Below, piece by piece: positions 18,762 through 25,973 of a stretch of DNA of 64,000 nt (within the stretch, counting starts at the first letter, position 1; each line of letters begins with the position of its first letter). Origin of the DNA: Aquimarina spongiae (GTDB lineage: Bacteria > Bacteroidota > Bacteroidia > Flavobacteriales > Flavobacteriaceae); contig NZ_FQYP01000003.1 in NCBI RefSeq assembly GCF_900141785.1, forward strand, positions 62,001 through 126,000. Direction: 5' to 3'. Under the pieces are notes generated by a model, which was not told the DNA's origin, searched no databases, and worked only from the letters and a program-made list of their open reading frames with translations. The position numbers and the translations under genes were made by a program.

Positions 18762-19262
18762 TTATTCCTTTTTATTCCAAGGTTCGTCTTTTATTTTTTC
18801 TACAAATGCCTCTGGGTCAGAAAGAAATTCTCTCCAAGCTGATTGTTTTATTACTTCAGGAATTATTGAAATGTCAGGTTGAAATAATTTACCTCCAAAG
18901 GTTTCTAATTTCCATCCGTTCTCATTACACAATCCAAATATTTTTTCAAGAAAATAAGGTGAATCAGTTCTCAAGTCGAATCTGAAAACAAGTGAAATTA
19001 TAATTCCTAATTCTGGGTCAATACAAAGGTCAATATCATTATCTTCTTTATTTTCAGTATTCCCTTTCCAAGAGAAGTGAACTTTAGAGTTTACCCAATC
19101 CGCTCTTGGAATAAAGGAATCTATTTCTTCCACAAATTTTTTATGGTCAATGTTGAGTGTTCTCCAAGCTTCCTCATATTCAAAATGCAAGTCCTTATTC
19201 GGTTTGGGTAAGATGTCCCAAACAGCAGGTATTACTATCATTCCTTGTTGCCATATTGCCAT
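18762..19262 (-). CDS. Hypothetical protein of 166 residues, cassette C
   Basis: Soluble, no signal peptide. It begins MAIWQQGMIVIPAVWDILPK and contains SFIPRADWVNSKVHFSWKGN, DIDLCIDPELGIIISLVFRF and NENGWKLETFGGKLFQPD. The pattern suggests a small alpha/beta protein of the kind found in immunity-like or cassette-borne families, but I cannot name one. It is bounded by perfectly matched edge boxes GTTAGCATC and GATGCTAAC. Confidence 0.6.
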   Translation of the reverse strand: MAIWQQGMIVIPAVWDILPKPNKDLHFEYEEAWRTLNIDHKKFVEEIDSFIPRADWVNSKVHFSWKGNTENKEDNDIDLCIDPELGIIISLVFRFDLRTDSPYFLEKIFGLCNENGWKLETFGGKLFQPDISIIPEVIKQSAWREFLSDPEAFVEKIKDEPWNKKE

Positions 19263-19277
19263 ATTTATTTTCTAATT

Positions 19278-19311
19278 GATGCTAACGTTGCGTGTATGAA
19301 TTGTTAGGTGT
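19278..19311 (-). repeat. attC-like site 3, compact form
   Basis: CTAACGTTGCGTGTATGAAT followed by TGTTAGG: a CTAAC/GTTAG inverted pair about 20 nt apart. It is the shortest of the spacers, lying between cassettes C and D. Its left box pairs with cassette C's other end and its right box with cassette D's. Confidence 0.45.
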
Positions 19312-19331
19312 TTTTTATTATTTCAATCGTG

Positions 19332-19547
19332 TTACAATCTGAACGCCACCAATACTGTTTTTTTATCATCTTTTAGTTTAGATTCGGTTTTCTTTCCGCA
19401 TTTTCGGCAATTCCGTTCATTTGATTCGTCCTCCAATGCTTCATAATAGCAATTATAGCAACCCCAAATTGTCAAGTCCGATATTTCGTCATCAATTCTC
19501 CAAGTAAATAAGTCCTCTTTACATTTTGGACATATTTGTGTTGCCAT
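19332..19547 (-). CDS. Small zinc-ribbon protein, cassette D
   Basis: 71 residues with three CxxC pairs: CPKC near the N-terminus, CYNC around residue 30 and CRKC around residue 47. The pattern of six cysteines suggests two zinc-ribbon-like sites sharing ligands. It might bind nucleic acid or a protein partner, but nothing fixes a function. It lies 16 bp downstream of a small membrane protein gene in the same cassette, so the two may work together. Confidence 0.6.
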   Translation of the reverse strand: MATQICPKCKEDLFTWRIDDEISDLTIWGCYNCYYEALEDESNERNCRKCGKKTESKLKDDKKTVLVAFRL

Positions 19548-19563
19548 ACATTAATTAATTTAA

Positions 19564-19845
19564 TCAAAGATTCGTCAATTGACCAATAATAAAGACTAAA
19601 GCAATTAGACTTAGATCTATTAATACACCTTTTTTGATTGACCATTTGGAGGTATATACTCTATTACCAATAAAAATTCCAATTAGTCCAATCAAAACCA
19701 AACAAAATAAAATTAAATCAGGAATCTTATATGAGAAAAGTATCATAGTAAAATGGTATTGGTAAAATAAATTAAGATACATCCAAACAATATAAATATT
19801 GAATAAAATAATAATTAATCCGATTATCTTGTTCAATTTTATCAT
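19564..19845 (-). CDS. Small membrane protein with three segments, cassette D
   Basis: 93 residues, mostly hydrophobic, with predicted membrane segments IIGLIIILFNIYIVWMYL, LILFCLVLIGLIGIFIG and GVLIDLSLIALVFIIG. I do not recognise a family. It is the first gene of a two-gene cassette, with its start 27 bp from the edge box, and is followed by the zinc-ribbon gene. Confidence 0.55.
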   Translation of the reverse strand: MIKLNKIIGLIIILFNIYIVWMYLNLFYQYHFTMILFSYKIPDLILFCLVLIGLIGIFIGNRVYTSKWSIKKGVLIDLSLIALVFIIGQLTNL

Positions 19846-19871
19846 TCCTAAATTTAATTCAGTTAGTTATT

Positions 19872-19943
19872 GTACTTAACGTTCCGTATAACAATTGTAG
19901 CATGCCGGTAGGCAGTTATGATTCGTTGTACAGTGTTAGCAAC
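19872..19943 (-). repeat. attC-like site 4, compact form
   Basis: The left arm TTAACGTTCCGTATAACAAT and right arm GATTCGTTGTACAGTGTTAG are imperfect reverse complements around a TGCC-GGTA-GGCA tip. Unpaired bases occur within the stem. The right edge GTTAGCAAC ends 5 bp from the tlpA-like stop codon. Confidence 0.5.
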
Positions 19944-19948
19944 TCACA

Positions 19949-20941
19949 TTAGTTCAGTAATTCATTCAATTTTTCGTTCAATTTTTCTCCACGTAAATTT
20001 CGCCCAACAATTGTTCCTTTTCGGTCAATTAGAAAGTTGTCAGGAATTCCATTAATCCCATAAATTAAAGATGCAGAATTATCTCTCCCTTGTAAATCAC
20101 TAACTTGTAACCACGGTAATTTATCTTTTTCTATTGCTTTTAACCAGCTTTCTTTTTTGATATCTTGTGACACGGCAAAAATTTCAAACCCTTTAGGCTT
20201 AAATTTTTTATACGTCTTTACCAAGTTTGGGTTTTCTTTTCTACAAGGGACACAAGTAGATGACCAAAATTCCAATAAAACCAATTTATCTTTGAGATCG
20301 GATAGTTTTCTTATTTTTCCGTTTATGTCTTCCATTTCAAAGTCAACATAACTTCCCCCTATCTTTGGGTTTTTATTCAACTCAATGTATTTAGCAATAT
20401 TCTTTCCATATTCCGTATTTTTATTTTCAGTTGAAAAATTATCATATAGTTCTTTCGTCTTTTCTTTCCCCCAAGTTGTGGAATAAATCGAAAGTATATA
20501 TGCGCTGTGAATACTTTTAGGATGTTTTTTTATAAACTCGATATCCTTTTTTAAACGTTCATCTCTAGAAAGGGAGTCGGTTTCTTTACTTAGGGTCTGA
20601 CTTAAATTTTCTTCTACAGAGCCAACCACAACTGCATTTCTAAAATCCATTTGGGTTGCATCAAAGAACATAGGATTATTTTCCACCCAAAGGAATCGAT
20701 AATTTGAAAAGTTCTTTGTTCTCAAAACTACTTGTATTGGTGATTTTGGTAAGTTAGTTTTAAAGCTAAAAGAGTTGTTTTCAACTACAGCAGAATCGAT
20801 TTGAATCTCTTTATTGTAAAGATAAAGAACCGTCCCATTTTCAAGGCCTCTTGTTATTCCGGTTAAAGAAAATTTGACTTTTGGTGTTTCATTACAAGAA
20901 ATGATGAGTAAAGTAATTATCCCTAAAATTAATTTTTTCAT
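19949..20941 (-). CDS. TlpA-type thioredoxin-like lipoprotein, cassette E
   Basis: 330 residues. The lipobox IISC places the lipidated Cys at residue 16, so the protein is anchored in a membrane facing the periplasm. Residues about 24-110 resemble DUF4369, a beta domain usual in Bacteroidota redox lipoproteins. The C-terminal half is a TlpA/AhpC-like thioredoxin domain (FWSSTCVPCRKENPNL) with C230-V-P-C233, followed by the cis-Pro region GINGIPDNFLIDRKG. It likely reduces or isomerises disulfides in exported proteins. It is the only cassette gene here with a clear family, bounded by perfectly matched boxes GTTAGCAAC and GTTGCTAAC. Confidence 0.85.
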   Translation of the reverse strand: MKKLILGIITLLIISCNETPKVKFSLTGITRGLENGTVLYLYNKEIQIDSAVVENNSFSFKTNLPKSPIQVVLRTKNFSNYRFLWVENNPMFFDATQMDFRNAVVVGSVEENLSQTLSKETDSLSRDERLKKDIEFIKKHPKSIHSAYILSIYSTTWGKEKTKELYDNFSTENKNTEYGKNIAKYIELNKNPKIGGSYVDFEMEDINGKIRKLSDLKDKLVLLEFWSSTCVPCRKENPNLVKTYKKFKPKGFEIFAVSQDIKKESWLKAIEKDKLPWLQVSDLQGRDNSASLIYGINGIPDNFLIDRKGTIVGRNLRGEKLNEKLNELLN

Positions 20942-20958
20942 AAAGTTTGATCTTGCTT

Positions 20959-21096
20959 GTTGCTAACGGTCTCGTATAACCGTCAGTTACGGGTTAAATT
21001 AGCCTTGTTTTCGGTTTAGCACAGACGTTAGCAATTCTGAGTGGATTCGGACATAGTCGAATCCGCCGTAATTGCGGTTATACATTGTTACCCAAC
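20959..21096 (-). repeat. attC-like site 5, long form with the best stem
   Basis: The left arm GTATAACCGTCAGTTACGG (20974-20992) pairs with CCGTAATTGCGGTTATAC (21066-21083) with one bulged base and one G-T wobble. An inner perfect 7-bp hairpin GGATTCG...CGAATCC lies at 21043-21064. Outer boxes are GTTGCTAAC and GTTACCCAAC. The paired stem with an extrahelical base is the shape recognised in attC recombination sites. Confidence 0.55.
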
Positions 21097-21120
21097 GTTT
21101 TTATTGTTTTTAATAATCAA

Positions 21121-21648
21121 TTATTCCGTCGTTGTGTTTTCTTTCAGATAATTATTGACCAATTCATTATAGCAATCAAATTCAGATTGAACCATACAGC
21201 CCATTCCGTAAGATTCAATTCCGTATTTTGATTTTAGAGTTTTTTGCAACTCCAAATCAAATCCAATTCCAAACTGAAAATATTTGAGTTTTTCATTTTT
21301 CAAGTCAGTCAAAAATCTATTTTCCATTTTTTCACAAGTTTCCAATTCATAATATTCAGCGAGTCGATTTTGACGTTGTACAGTTTTATAATATTCAGTC
21401 CATAAGTGTAAATTTAAGACTAAACAAACTCCGAATGCACCAATCATTATTTTAGTCAAAACTTTGTGCCAATCTTTAGCAAGAAAATAAAGCCCAAAAC
21501 TTAATAGACCTATAACAAATAATACCTTAGAAAGGTCTAATTCCAATTTCACATTATACCAATATTGCATTTTTATTGAATTAAAAATCAATAATGAAAA
21601 TCCGATAATTGATGAAATCAGAAGTATATATTTTGTTCTATTTTTCAA
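21121..21648 (-). CDS. Hypothetical membrane protein, cassette F
   Basis: 175 residues from a TTG start; no ATG is available upstream before the cassette edge, 13 bp away. Three N-terminal membrane segments are predicted (YILLISSIIGFSLLIFNS, VLFVIGLLSFGLYFLA, IMIGAFGVCLVLNLHLW). The C-terminal ~80 residues are soluble and charged, with four cysteines spread through ELETCEKMEN, GMGCMVQ and FDCYNEL. No family recognised. The edge boxes GTTACCCAAC and GTTGGGAAC pair except for one base. Confidence 0.55.
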   Translation of the reverse strand: MKNRTKYILLISSIIGFSLLIFNSIKMQYWYNVKLELDLSKVLFVIGLLSFGLYFLAKDWHKVLTKIMIGAFGVCLVLNLHLWTEYYKTVQRQNRLAEYYELETCEKMENRFLTDLKNEKLKYFQFGIGFDLELQKTLKSKYGIESYGMGCMVQSEFDCYNELVNNYLKENTTTE

Positions 21649-21675
21649 TTGGTGTCAAATGTTGGGAACGTATGT

Positions 21676-21700
21676 ATATAGTTACTAAAGGTAACTATAT
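21676..21700. repeat. Perfect 10-bp hairpin at the array end
   Basis: ATATAGTTAC-TAAAG-GTAACTATAT. It lies immediately beyond the last cassette edge, where the attC stem of a further cassette would be expected. It could be a remnant attC stem or an independent hairpin. No T-run, so not a terminator. Confidence 0.5.
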
Positions 21701-21885
21701 TTCTCAAATACAAGATATACGCACATCTATTGAACCAGAAAAGTAAGGATTAATTCCTATTGGATTACCTTCGGTGATCCTAAAAAACTCACTGCTGCAA
21801 ATAGAAAACCCCGAGCTAGCGCTCTGATTTTTTATTTTACTCCAAAACCTTAAAGCCCATGGCTTTGGGTTTTTCCATAAAATAA
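21701..21885. other. Non-coding stretch between the array and the tRNA terminator
   Basis: No credible gene. It holds a hairpin AAAGCC-CAT-GGCTTT (21852-21866) followed by GGGTTTTT on the plus strand. A 64-codon open frame over it on the minus strand reads through the hairpins and looks spurious. Confidence 0.4.
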
Positions 21886-21910
21886 AAAACCACGTCAATG
21901 ACGTGGTTTT
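21886..21910 (-). terminator. Terminator of the yqeY / tRNA-Arg unit
   Basis: A near-perfect palindrome AAAACCACGTC-AAT-GACGTGGTTTT, followed on the minus strand by TTTTTTATTTTAT. It lies 11 bp past the tRNA 3' end. Confidence 0.88.
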
Positions 21911-21920
21911 CTGCTTGATG

Positions 21921-21994
21921 TGACCGCGGAAGGATTCGAACCCTCAACCCTCAGAGCCGAAATCTGATATTCTATCCAGTTGAACTACGCGGCC
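21921..21994 (-). tRNA. tRNA-Arg, anticodon TCG
   Basis: 74 nt. The 7-bp acceptor stem is GGCCGCG with CGCGGTC and the discriminator is A. The T arm contains GGTTCGAATCC. The anticodon stem TCAGA/TCTGA encloses the loop TTTCGGC, giving anticodon TCG for CGN arginine codons. No CCA is encoded. It lies 16 bp after the yqeY stop codon and before a strong terminator. Its 3' end points toward the accessory region at 8-21.7 kb. Confidence 0.95.
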
Positions 21995-22010
21995 TTTATG
22001 ATCTTTACTA

Positions 22011-22460
22011 TTAAGACAATTTACTTTTTACAATTGCAGAAATGGTTTTTCCATCGGCTTGTCCTGCCAATTCTTTGGATACGATACCCATCACCTTACC
22101 CATATCCTTCATTCCTGATGCTCCAATATCATCAATAGTCATTACCACAACCTTCTCGATTTCTTCTTCGGTTAGTTGTTCTGGTAAAAACTGCTCGATC
22201 ACTTTGGCTTGATCCAATTCTGGTTGTGCCAAATCATCTCTTCCTTGCTCTGTAAAAATAGCGGCACTATCCTTACGTTGCTTTACCAATTTTTGCAAGA
22301 TTTTAAGCTCCTCATCCTCAGTCAATTCTTCTTTAGCTCCACTTTCAGTTTGTGCTAATAAAATAGCTGATTTGATAGCTCGCAACGACGTTAGCGCATT
22401 TGTGTCTTTGGCTTTCATCGCTTCTTTCATAGCGGTCATTACTTGCTTCTGTAAACTCAT
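22011..22460 (-). CDS. GatB/YqeY domain protein
   Basis: 149 residues, the usual length of stand-alone YqeY proteins. It begins MSLQKQVMTAMKEAMKAKDT and contains TSLRAIKSAILLAQTESGA, LPEQLTEEEIEKVV and DMGKVMGIVSKELAGQADGK, diagnostic for the family. The domain is shared with the tail of GatB of the tRNA amidotransferase and is thought to contact tRNA. Its linkage to a tRNA gene 16 bp downstream fits that theme. It is transcribed separately from ftsZ because a terminator lies between them. Confidence 0.93.
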   Translation of the reverse strand: MSLQKQVMTAMKEAMKAKDTNALTSLRAIKSAILLAQTESGAKEELTEDEELKILQKLVKQRKDSAAIFTEQGRDDLAQPELDQAKVIEQFLPEQLTEEEIEKVVVMTIDDIGASGMKDMGKVMGIVSKELAGQADGKTISAIVKSKLS

Positions 22461-22502
22461 CTTTACCGTTTTTAAACTATTGGATTGCGAAGATAAAAAA
22501 TA

Positions 22503-22532
22503 AACCGATAATCCATGATCGGATTATCGGTT
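22503..22532 (-). terminator. Terminator of the dcw cluster after ftsZ
   Basis: A 12-bp perfect stem AACCGATAATCC / GGATTATCGGTT with a 6-nt loop, followed on the minus strand by TTTATTTTTTATC. It lies 27 bp after the ftsZ stop codon. Confidence 0.9.
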
Positions 22533-22558
22533 ATCTGTGTATTTAACTCAAAAATTTA

Positions 22559-24532
22559 CTAGTCTACATTATCATGTAGAAACGAATTGTTTTTTCGTAA
22601 CTGGATATCGTCATTATCATCGGTTCCCAATGATGTTCTGGACAATCCAGAATCTTCCGGCTTAGCATCTACATCAATTCCAGCTCTTTTGTATGCTGGC
22701 TCTTTTTCGATATCATCGATATTCGAAGAGCTATTTCTGAACTTATAATTAAATTCTTTCATCTTAGCTCTTCGTTCTGCAGCTCTTGCCTTTAAAGTTT
22801 CTGAAATAGGCTGATTTACCGGATCTACCTCTCCCTGTTCTTCAGTTTCTGGAGCCGGAGCTACAACTTTCTTTTCAAAAACTACTTCTTCATCTTCTTC
22901 TTCCATGACTTCTGCAGGCTGTGCCTCGGTCAATCGTTTTTCTTCTTCCATATAGTCCTCAAGACTATACTTACGAACACCACCTGAAATCGTCTCACTA
23001 GGAGGAACAACTTCTATAGGTTCGTTTACCTCCATGTCCAAAATATCATCACTAAGATCAAAGATAATTGGTTGCTCATCCTCTACAATTTGATTGTTTT
23101 GAGAAGGAACCTCTTTCACCTCTTCTTCTTTCTTCATTTCTCCAGCTGGCATGTCAAAAGACAACGAGAATTGATCAGCTGCAGGTTCTTTTTGCTCTTC
23201 TACTTCTTCTGCATCTTTTACCTCGATTTCTTTGATAATATCCTGAGCATTGATAATCACAAAATCATTTTCCGAGGAAAATGGACTTACTACCTCATAC
23301 TCTACATCAATATTCTTAAGCAAATCGGTAGTTTTGATCAGATCAGAAGTCTCTTCCTCTGTATCATCTATCAATTCGTGCTTGATAACCTTTGGTTCTT
23401 CTACTTTATCATTCTTTGGCAGTGAAGATGTAATTGGTGTCACCGGCCCAGTAGATTTTGGTGTTAAATCCTGCACCGTTGCCTTTTGCTCATCTTCTAA
23501 AGTATGAATGATCTTTTTGGTTTCAGTATTTACGATTTCATCTTGTTGCTCTACATCAAAACCAGTAGCAATTACCGTTACCGAGATAGCATCTTCTAGT
23601 GACTCATCTTCACCAACCCCCATAATGATATTGGCACCATGACCAGCTTCTTGCTGAATATGGTCATTAATTTCTCCTATTTCATCTATTGTAATCTCTT
23701 CTCTACCAGAAACAATCAATAACAATACATTCTTAGCCCCTGTAATTTTGTTATCGTTCAGTAGTGGAGAATCCAACGCTTTTACAATCGCGTCATGTGC
23801 ACGTTTATTACCAGAAGCATGAGCAGAACCCATTATTGCTGTACCACTGTTACTTAATACTGTCTTGGCATCTCGCAAGTCAATATTTTGCGTATAGTGA
23901 TGCGTAATTACTTCGGCTATACCACGAGAAGCAGTAGCAAGTACTTCGTCGGCCTTAGAGAAACCAGCTTTAAATCCGAGGTTACCATATACTTCTCTTA
24001 ACTTATTATTATTGATCACGATCAATGAATCCACATGAGCACGTAATCGCTCTACTCCCAGCTGCGCCTGCTCGTTTCGCATACGTCCTTCAAACTGGAA
24101 TGGAATAGTAACGATACCCACAGTAAGGATATCTAATTCTTTTGCCATTTTTGCGATAATAGGAGCTGCACCAGTACCGGTACCACCACCCATTCCTGCA
24201 GTAATAAAGATCATTTTGGTATTGGTATCCAACATCGTTTTGATCTCTTCATAACTCTCTACAGCCGCTTGTTCTCCCACTTCCGGATTCGCACCCGCAC
24301 CTAGTCCTTCTGTTAATGAAACTCCTAATTGTATTTTATTAGGAATTGAACTGTTCTCCAACGCTTGCGAATCTGTATTACAGATCACAAAGTCCACTCC
24401 TTTGATCCCCTGTTGGAACATGTGGTTGATCGCATTGCTACCACCTCCTCCAACACCAATCACCTTAATCACATTTGATTGGTTTTTAGGTAAATCAAAA
24501 GAAATATTCTCAAACTCTTCGTTATTACTCAT
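22559..24532 (-). CDS. ftsZ: Cell division protein FtsZ
   Basis: 657 residues. The tubulin-like GTPase assembles the Z ring. The GTP-binding loop GGGTGTG is at residues 115-121 and the T7 loop NIDLRD (catalytic acids) at around 216-221. [10 protein letters not shown] starts near residue 27. The GTPase and C-terminal subdomains end near residue 330. A very long acidic linker follows, about 300 residues rich in Glu, Val and Pro. The extreme C-terminus reads [17 protein letters not shown], the peptide probably bound by FtsA and other partners. The linker is far longer than the roughly 50 residues of E. coli FtsZ. Last gene of the dcw cluster, with a terminator behind it. Confidence 0.98.
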   Translation of the reverse strand: MSNNEEFENISFDLPKNQSNVIKVIGVGGGGSNAINHMFQQGIKGVDFVICNTDSQALENSSIPNKIQLGVSLTEGLGAGANPEVGEQAAVESYEEIKTMLDTNTKMIFITAGMGGGTGTGAAPIIAKMAKELDILTVGIVTIPFQFEGRMRNEQAQLGVERLRAHVDSLIVINNNKLREVYGNLGFKAGFSKADEVLATASRGIAEVITHHYTQNIDLRDAKTVLSNSGTAIMGSAHASGNKRAHDAIVKALDSPLLNDNKITGAKNVLLLIVSGREEITIDEIGEINDHIQQEAGHGANIIMGVGEDESLEDAISVTVIATGFDVEQQDEIVNTETKKIIHTLEDEQKATVQDLTPKSTGPVTPITSSLPKNDKVEEPKVIKHELIDDTEEETSDLIKTTDLLKNIDVEYEVVSPFSSENDFVIINAQDIIKEIEVKDAEEVEEQKEPAADQFSLSFDMPAGEMKKEEEVKEVPSQNNQIVEDEQPIIFDLSDDILDMEVNEPIEVVPPSETISGGVRKYSLEDYMEEEKRLTEAQPAEVMEEEDEEVVFEKKVVAPAPETEEQGEVDPVNQPISETLKARAAERRAKMKEFNYKFRNSSSNIDDIEKEPAYKRAGIDVDAKPEDSGLSRTSLGTDDNDDIQLRKNNSFLHDNVD

Positions 24533-24607
24533 AATGGCTAATTTTCTGGTTCTCCTACTTTTTCTATTTTTTTATATATCGTATTGAATTCTTACAACTG
24601 CAAAGCA

Positions 24608-25966
24608 CTACTCGGCATTATCCAAGAATTCTTTAAATTTCTCTGTCCACTTCTCCAAGATGTTTTTTCTTGGTTTAAGGTCCACTTTTGGTTGCTCTTC
24701 TTCATTAATCATCTCTTCTGTATCTGTATCCGCTTCTATAGGAACGGCTGTTTCGGTTTTGGCTGCAGCTTTGCTTTGCACAACTTTTCGTTGTCTTTGC
24801 ATATGTACCAAACCATCCATCACTAGTCCAACAGCTGTAGCATACATTGGGCTTGTTGTTTCTGAATCACTGTTACCTGCTAGGTGTTCATTAGGATATC
24901 CAATACGAGTATCCATACCTGTGATATATTCTACCAACTGTTTCAAGTGTTTCAGTTGTGAGCCTCCTCCAGTAAGTACGATCCCCGCGATCAATTTCTT
25001 CTTTGGGGATTCATGGCCATAATTTTTAATCTCTAAAAACACCTGCTCGATGATTTCCACTACTCGTGCATGGATGATCTTTGATAGATTTTTTAAAGTA
25101 ATTTCTTTAGGCTCTCTTCCTCTTAATCCAGGGATAGAGACAATCTCATTGTCTTTATTTTCTCCTGGCCAGGCGGATCCAAATTTTATTTTCAATAATT
25201 CGGCCTGCTTCTCTATAATCGAACATCCTTCTTTGATATCCTCGGTAATCACATTACCTCCAAAAGGAATCACCGCCGTATGACGAATAATTCCATCTTT
25301 GAAAATGGCTAGATCCGTAGTTCCACCTCCTATATCAATCAACGCTACACCTGCTTCTTTTTCTTCCTGACTCAAAACTGCATTCGCAGACGCTAATGGT
25401 TCTAGCGTAACATCAGACAATTCTAACCCAGAACTCTTTACACATCTACCGATATTACGAATCGAAGTTACCTGACCTACCACTACGTGGAAATTGGCTT
25501 CTAATCGCCCTCCATACATCCCCACAGGCTCTTTTATTTCGGCCTGACCATCTACTTTGTATTCTTGAGGTAGTACATGCAGAATCTCTTCTCCAGGTAA
25601 CATCACCAACTTATGCACTTGATTACATAATGTGTCTATATCATCATCATCGATCACCTCGTCTGCATTGGGTCTGGTGATATAATCGCTATGTTGTAAA
25701 CTCCTGATATGCTGTCCTGCAATCCCTACTGTAACATCATTTATTTTTACTCCTGCTACACTTTCTGCTTCGTGAACGGCCTGTTGTATGGATTGGATGG
25801 TTTGTGTAATATTATTCACTACACCGCGATGTACACCCAAGCTTTTGGATTTACCAACTCCAAGGACTTCCATCTTACCATATTCATTGTATTTCCCTAC
25901 CATTGCAACAATCTTGGTTGTTCCAATATCCAGTCCTACCGCTATTTCATTTGTTGCTTTTTCCAT
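24608..25966 (-). CDS. ftsA: Cell division protein FtsA
   Basis: 452 residues. An actin-like ATPase that tethers FtsZ to the membrane. Phosphate-binding motifs are GLDIGTTKIVAMVG at the N-terminus, LIDIGGGTTDLAIF around residue 205 and IVLTGGGSQLKHL around 330. A linker with Glu-rich sequence is followed by the C-terminal amphipathic helix ILEKWTEKFKEFLDN, the membrane anchor. Located between ftsQ (7-bp gap) and ftsZ (75-bp gap). Confidence 0.97.
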   Translation of the reverse strand: MEKATNEIAVGLDIGTTKIVAMVGKYNEYGKMEVLGVGKSKSLGVHRGVVNNITQTIQSIQQAVHEAESVAGVKINDVTVGIAGQHIRSLQHSDYITRPNADEVIDDDDIDTLCNQVHKLVMLPGEEILHVLPQEYKVDGQAEIKEPVGMYGGRLEANFHVVVGQVTSIRNIGRCVKSSGLELSDVTLEPLASANAVLSQEEKEAGVALIDIGGGTTDLAIFKDGIIRHTAVIPFGGNVITEDIKEGCSIIEKQAELLKIKFGSAWPGENKDNEIVSIPGLRGREPKEITLKNLSKIIHARVVEIIEQVFLEIKNYGHESPKKKLIAGIVLTGGGSQLKHLKQLVEYITGMDTRIGYPNEHLAGNSDSETTSPMYATAVGLVMDGLVHMQRQRKVVQSKAAAKTETAVPIEADTDTEEMINEEEQPKVDLKPRKNILEKWTEKFKEFLDNAE

Positions 25967-25973
25967 ATTGGTA

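Larger units (their letters stand above)
17946..21669 (-). mobile_element. Integrase-less gene-cassette-like array (five units, six genes)
   Basis: Five successive units are read on the minus strand. Unit edges and stop-side partners: GTTGTGTAGG (18006) with CTTACACACAAC (18558); GTTAGCATC (18751) with GATGCTAAC (19278), 9/9; GTTAGGTGT (19303) with GTACTTAAC (19872); GTTAGCAAC (19935) with GTTGCTAAC (20959), 9/9; GTTACCCAAC (21087) with GTTGGGAAC (21661). Each unit's two ends pair with each other while differing from neighbours. Genes start 13-27 bp and stop 2-24 bp from the edges. Spacers hold imperfect palindromes. In integrons the first bases of a cassette complement the R'' box of its own attC, so this is the expected pattern. 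No integrase is in the window. Confidence 0.6.

Noticed and set aside
18683..18985. Plus-strand open frame over the attC-like spacer and the 166-residue gene
   Set aside because: It overlaps a better minus-strand gene and starts inside a palindromic spacer, so it is a shadow.
21704..21898. 64-codon minus-strand open frame next to the tRNA-Arg terminator
   Set aside because: It reads through two hairpins and part of the terminator, and its composition (Trp/Phe/Ser/Lys) does not look like a protein. Treated as spurious.
23072..23425. Plus-strand frame inside ftsZ
   Set aside because: It is complementary to the acidic linker codons of ftsZ and rich in Phe/Leu, the expected mirror of Glu/Lys-rich sequence.
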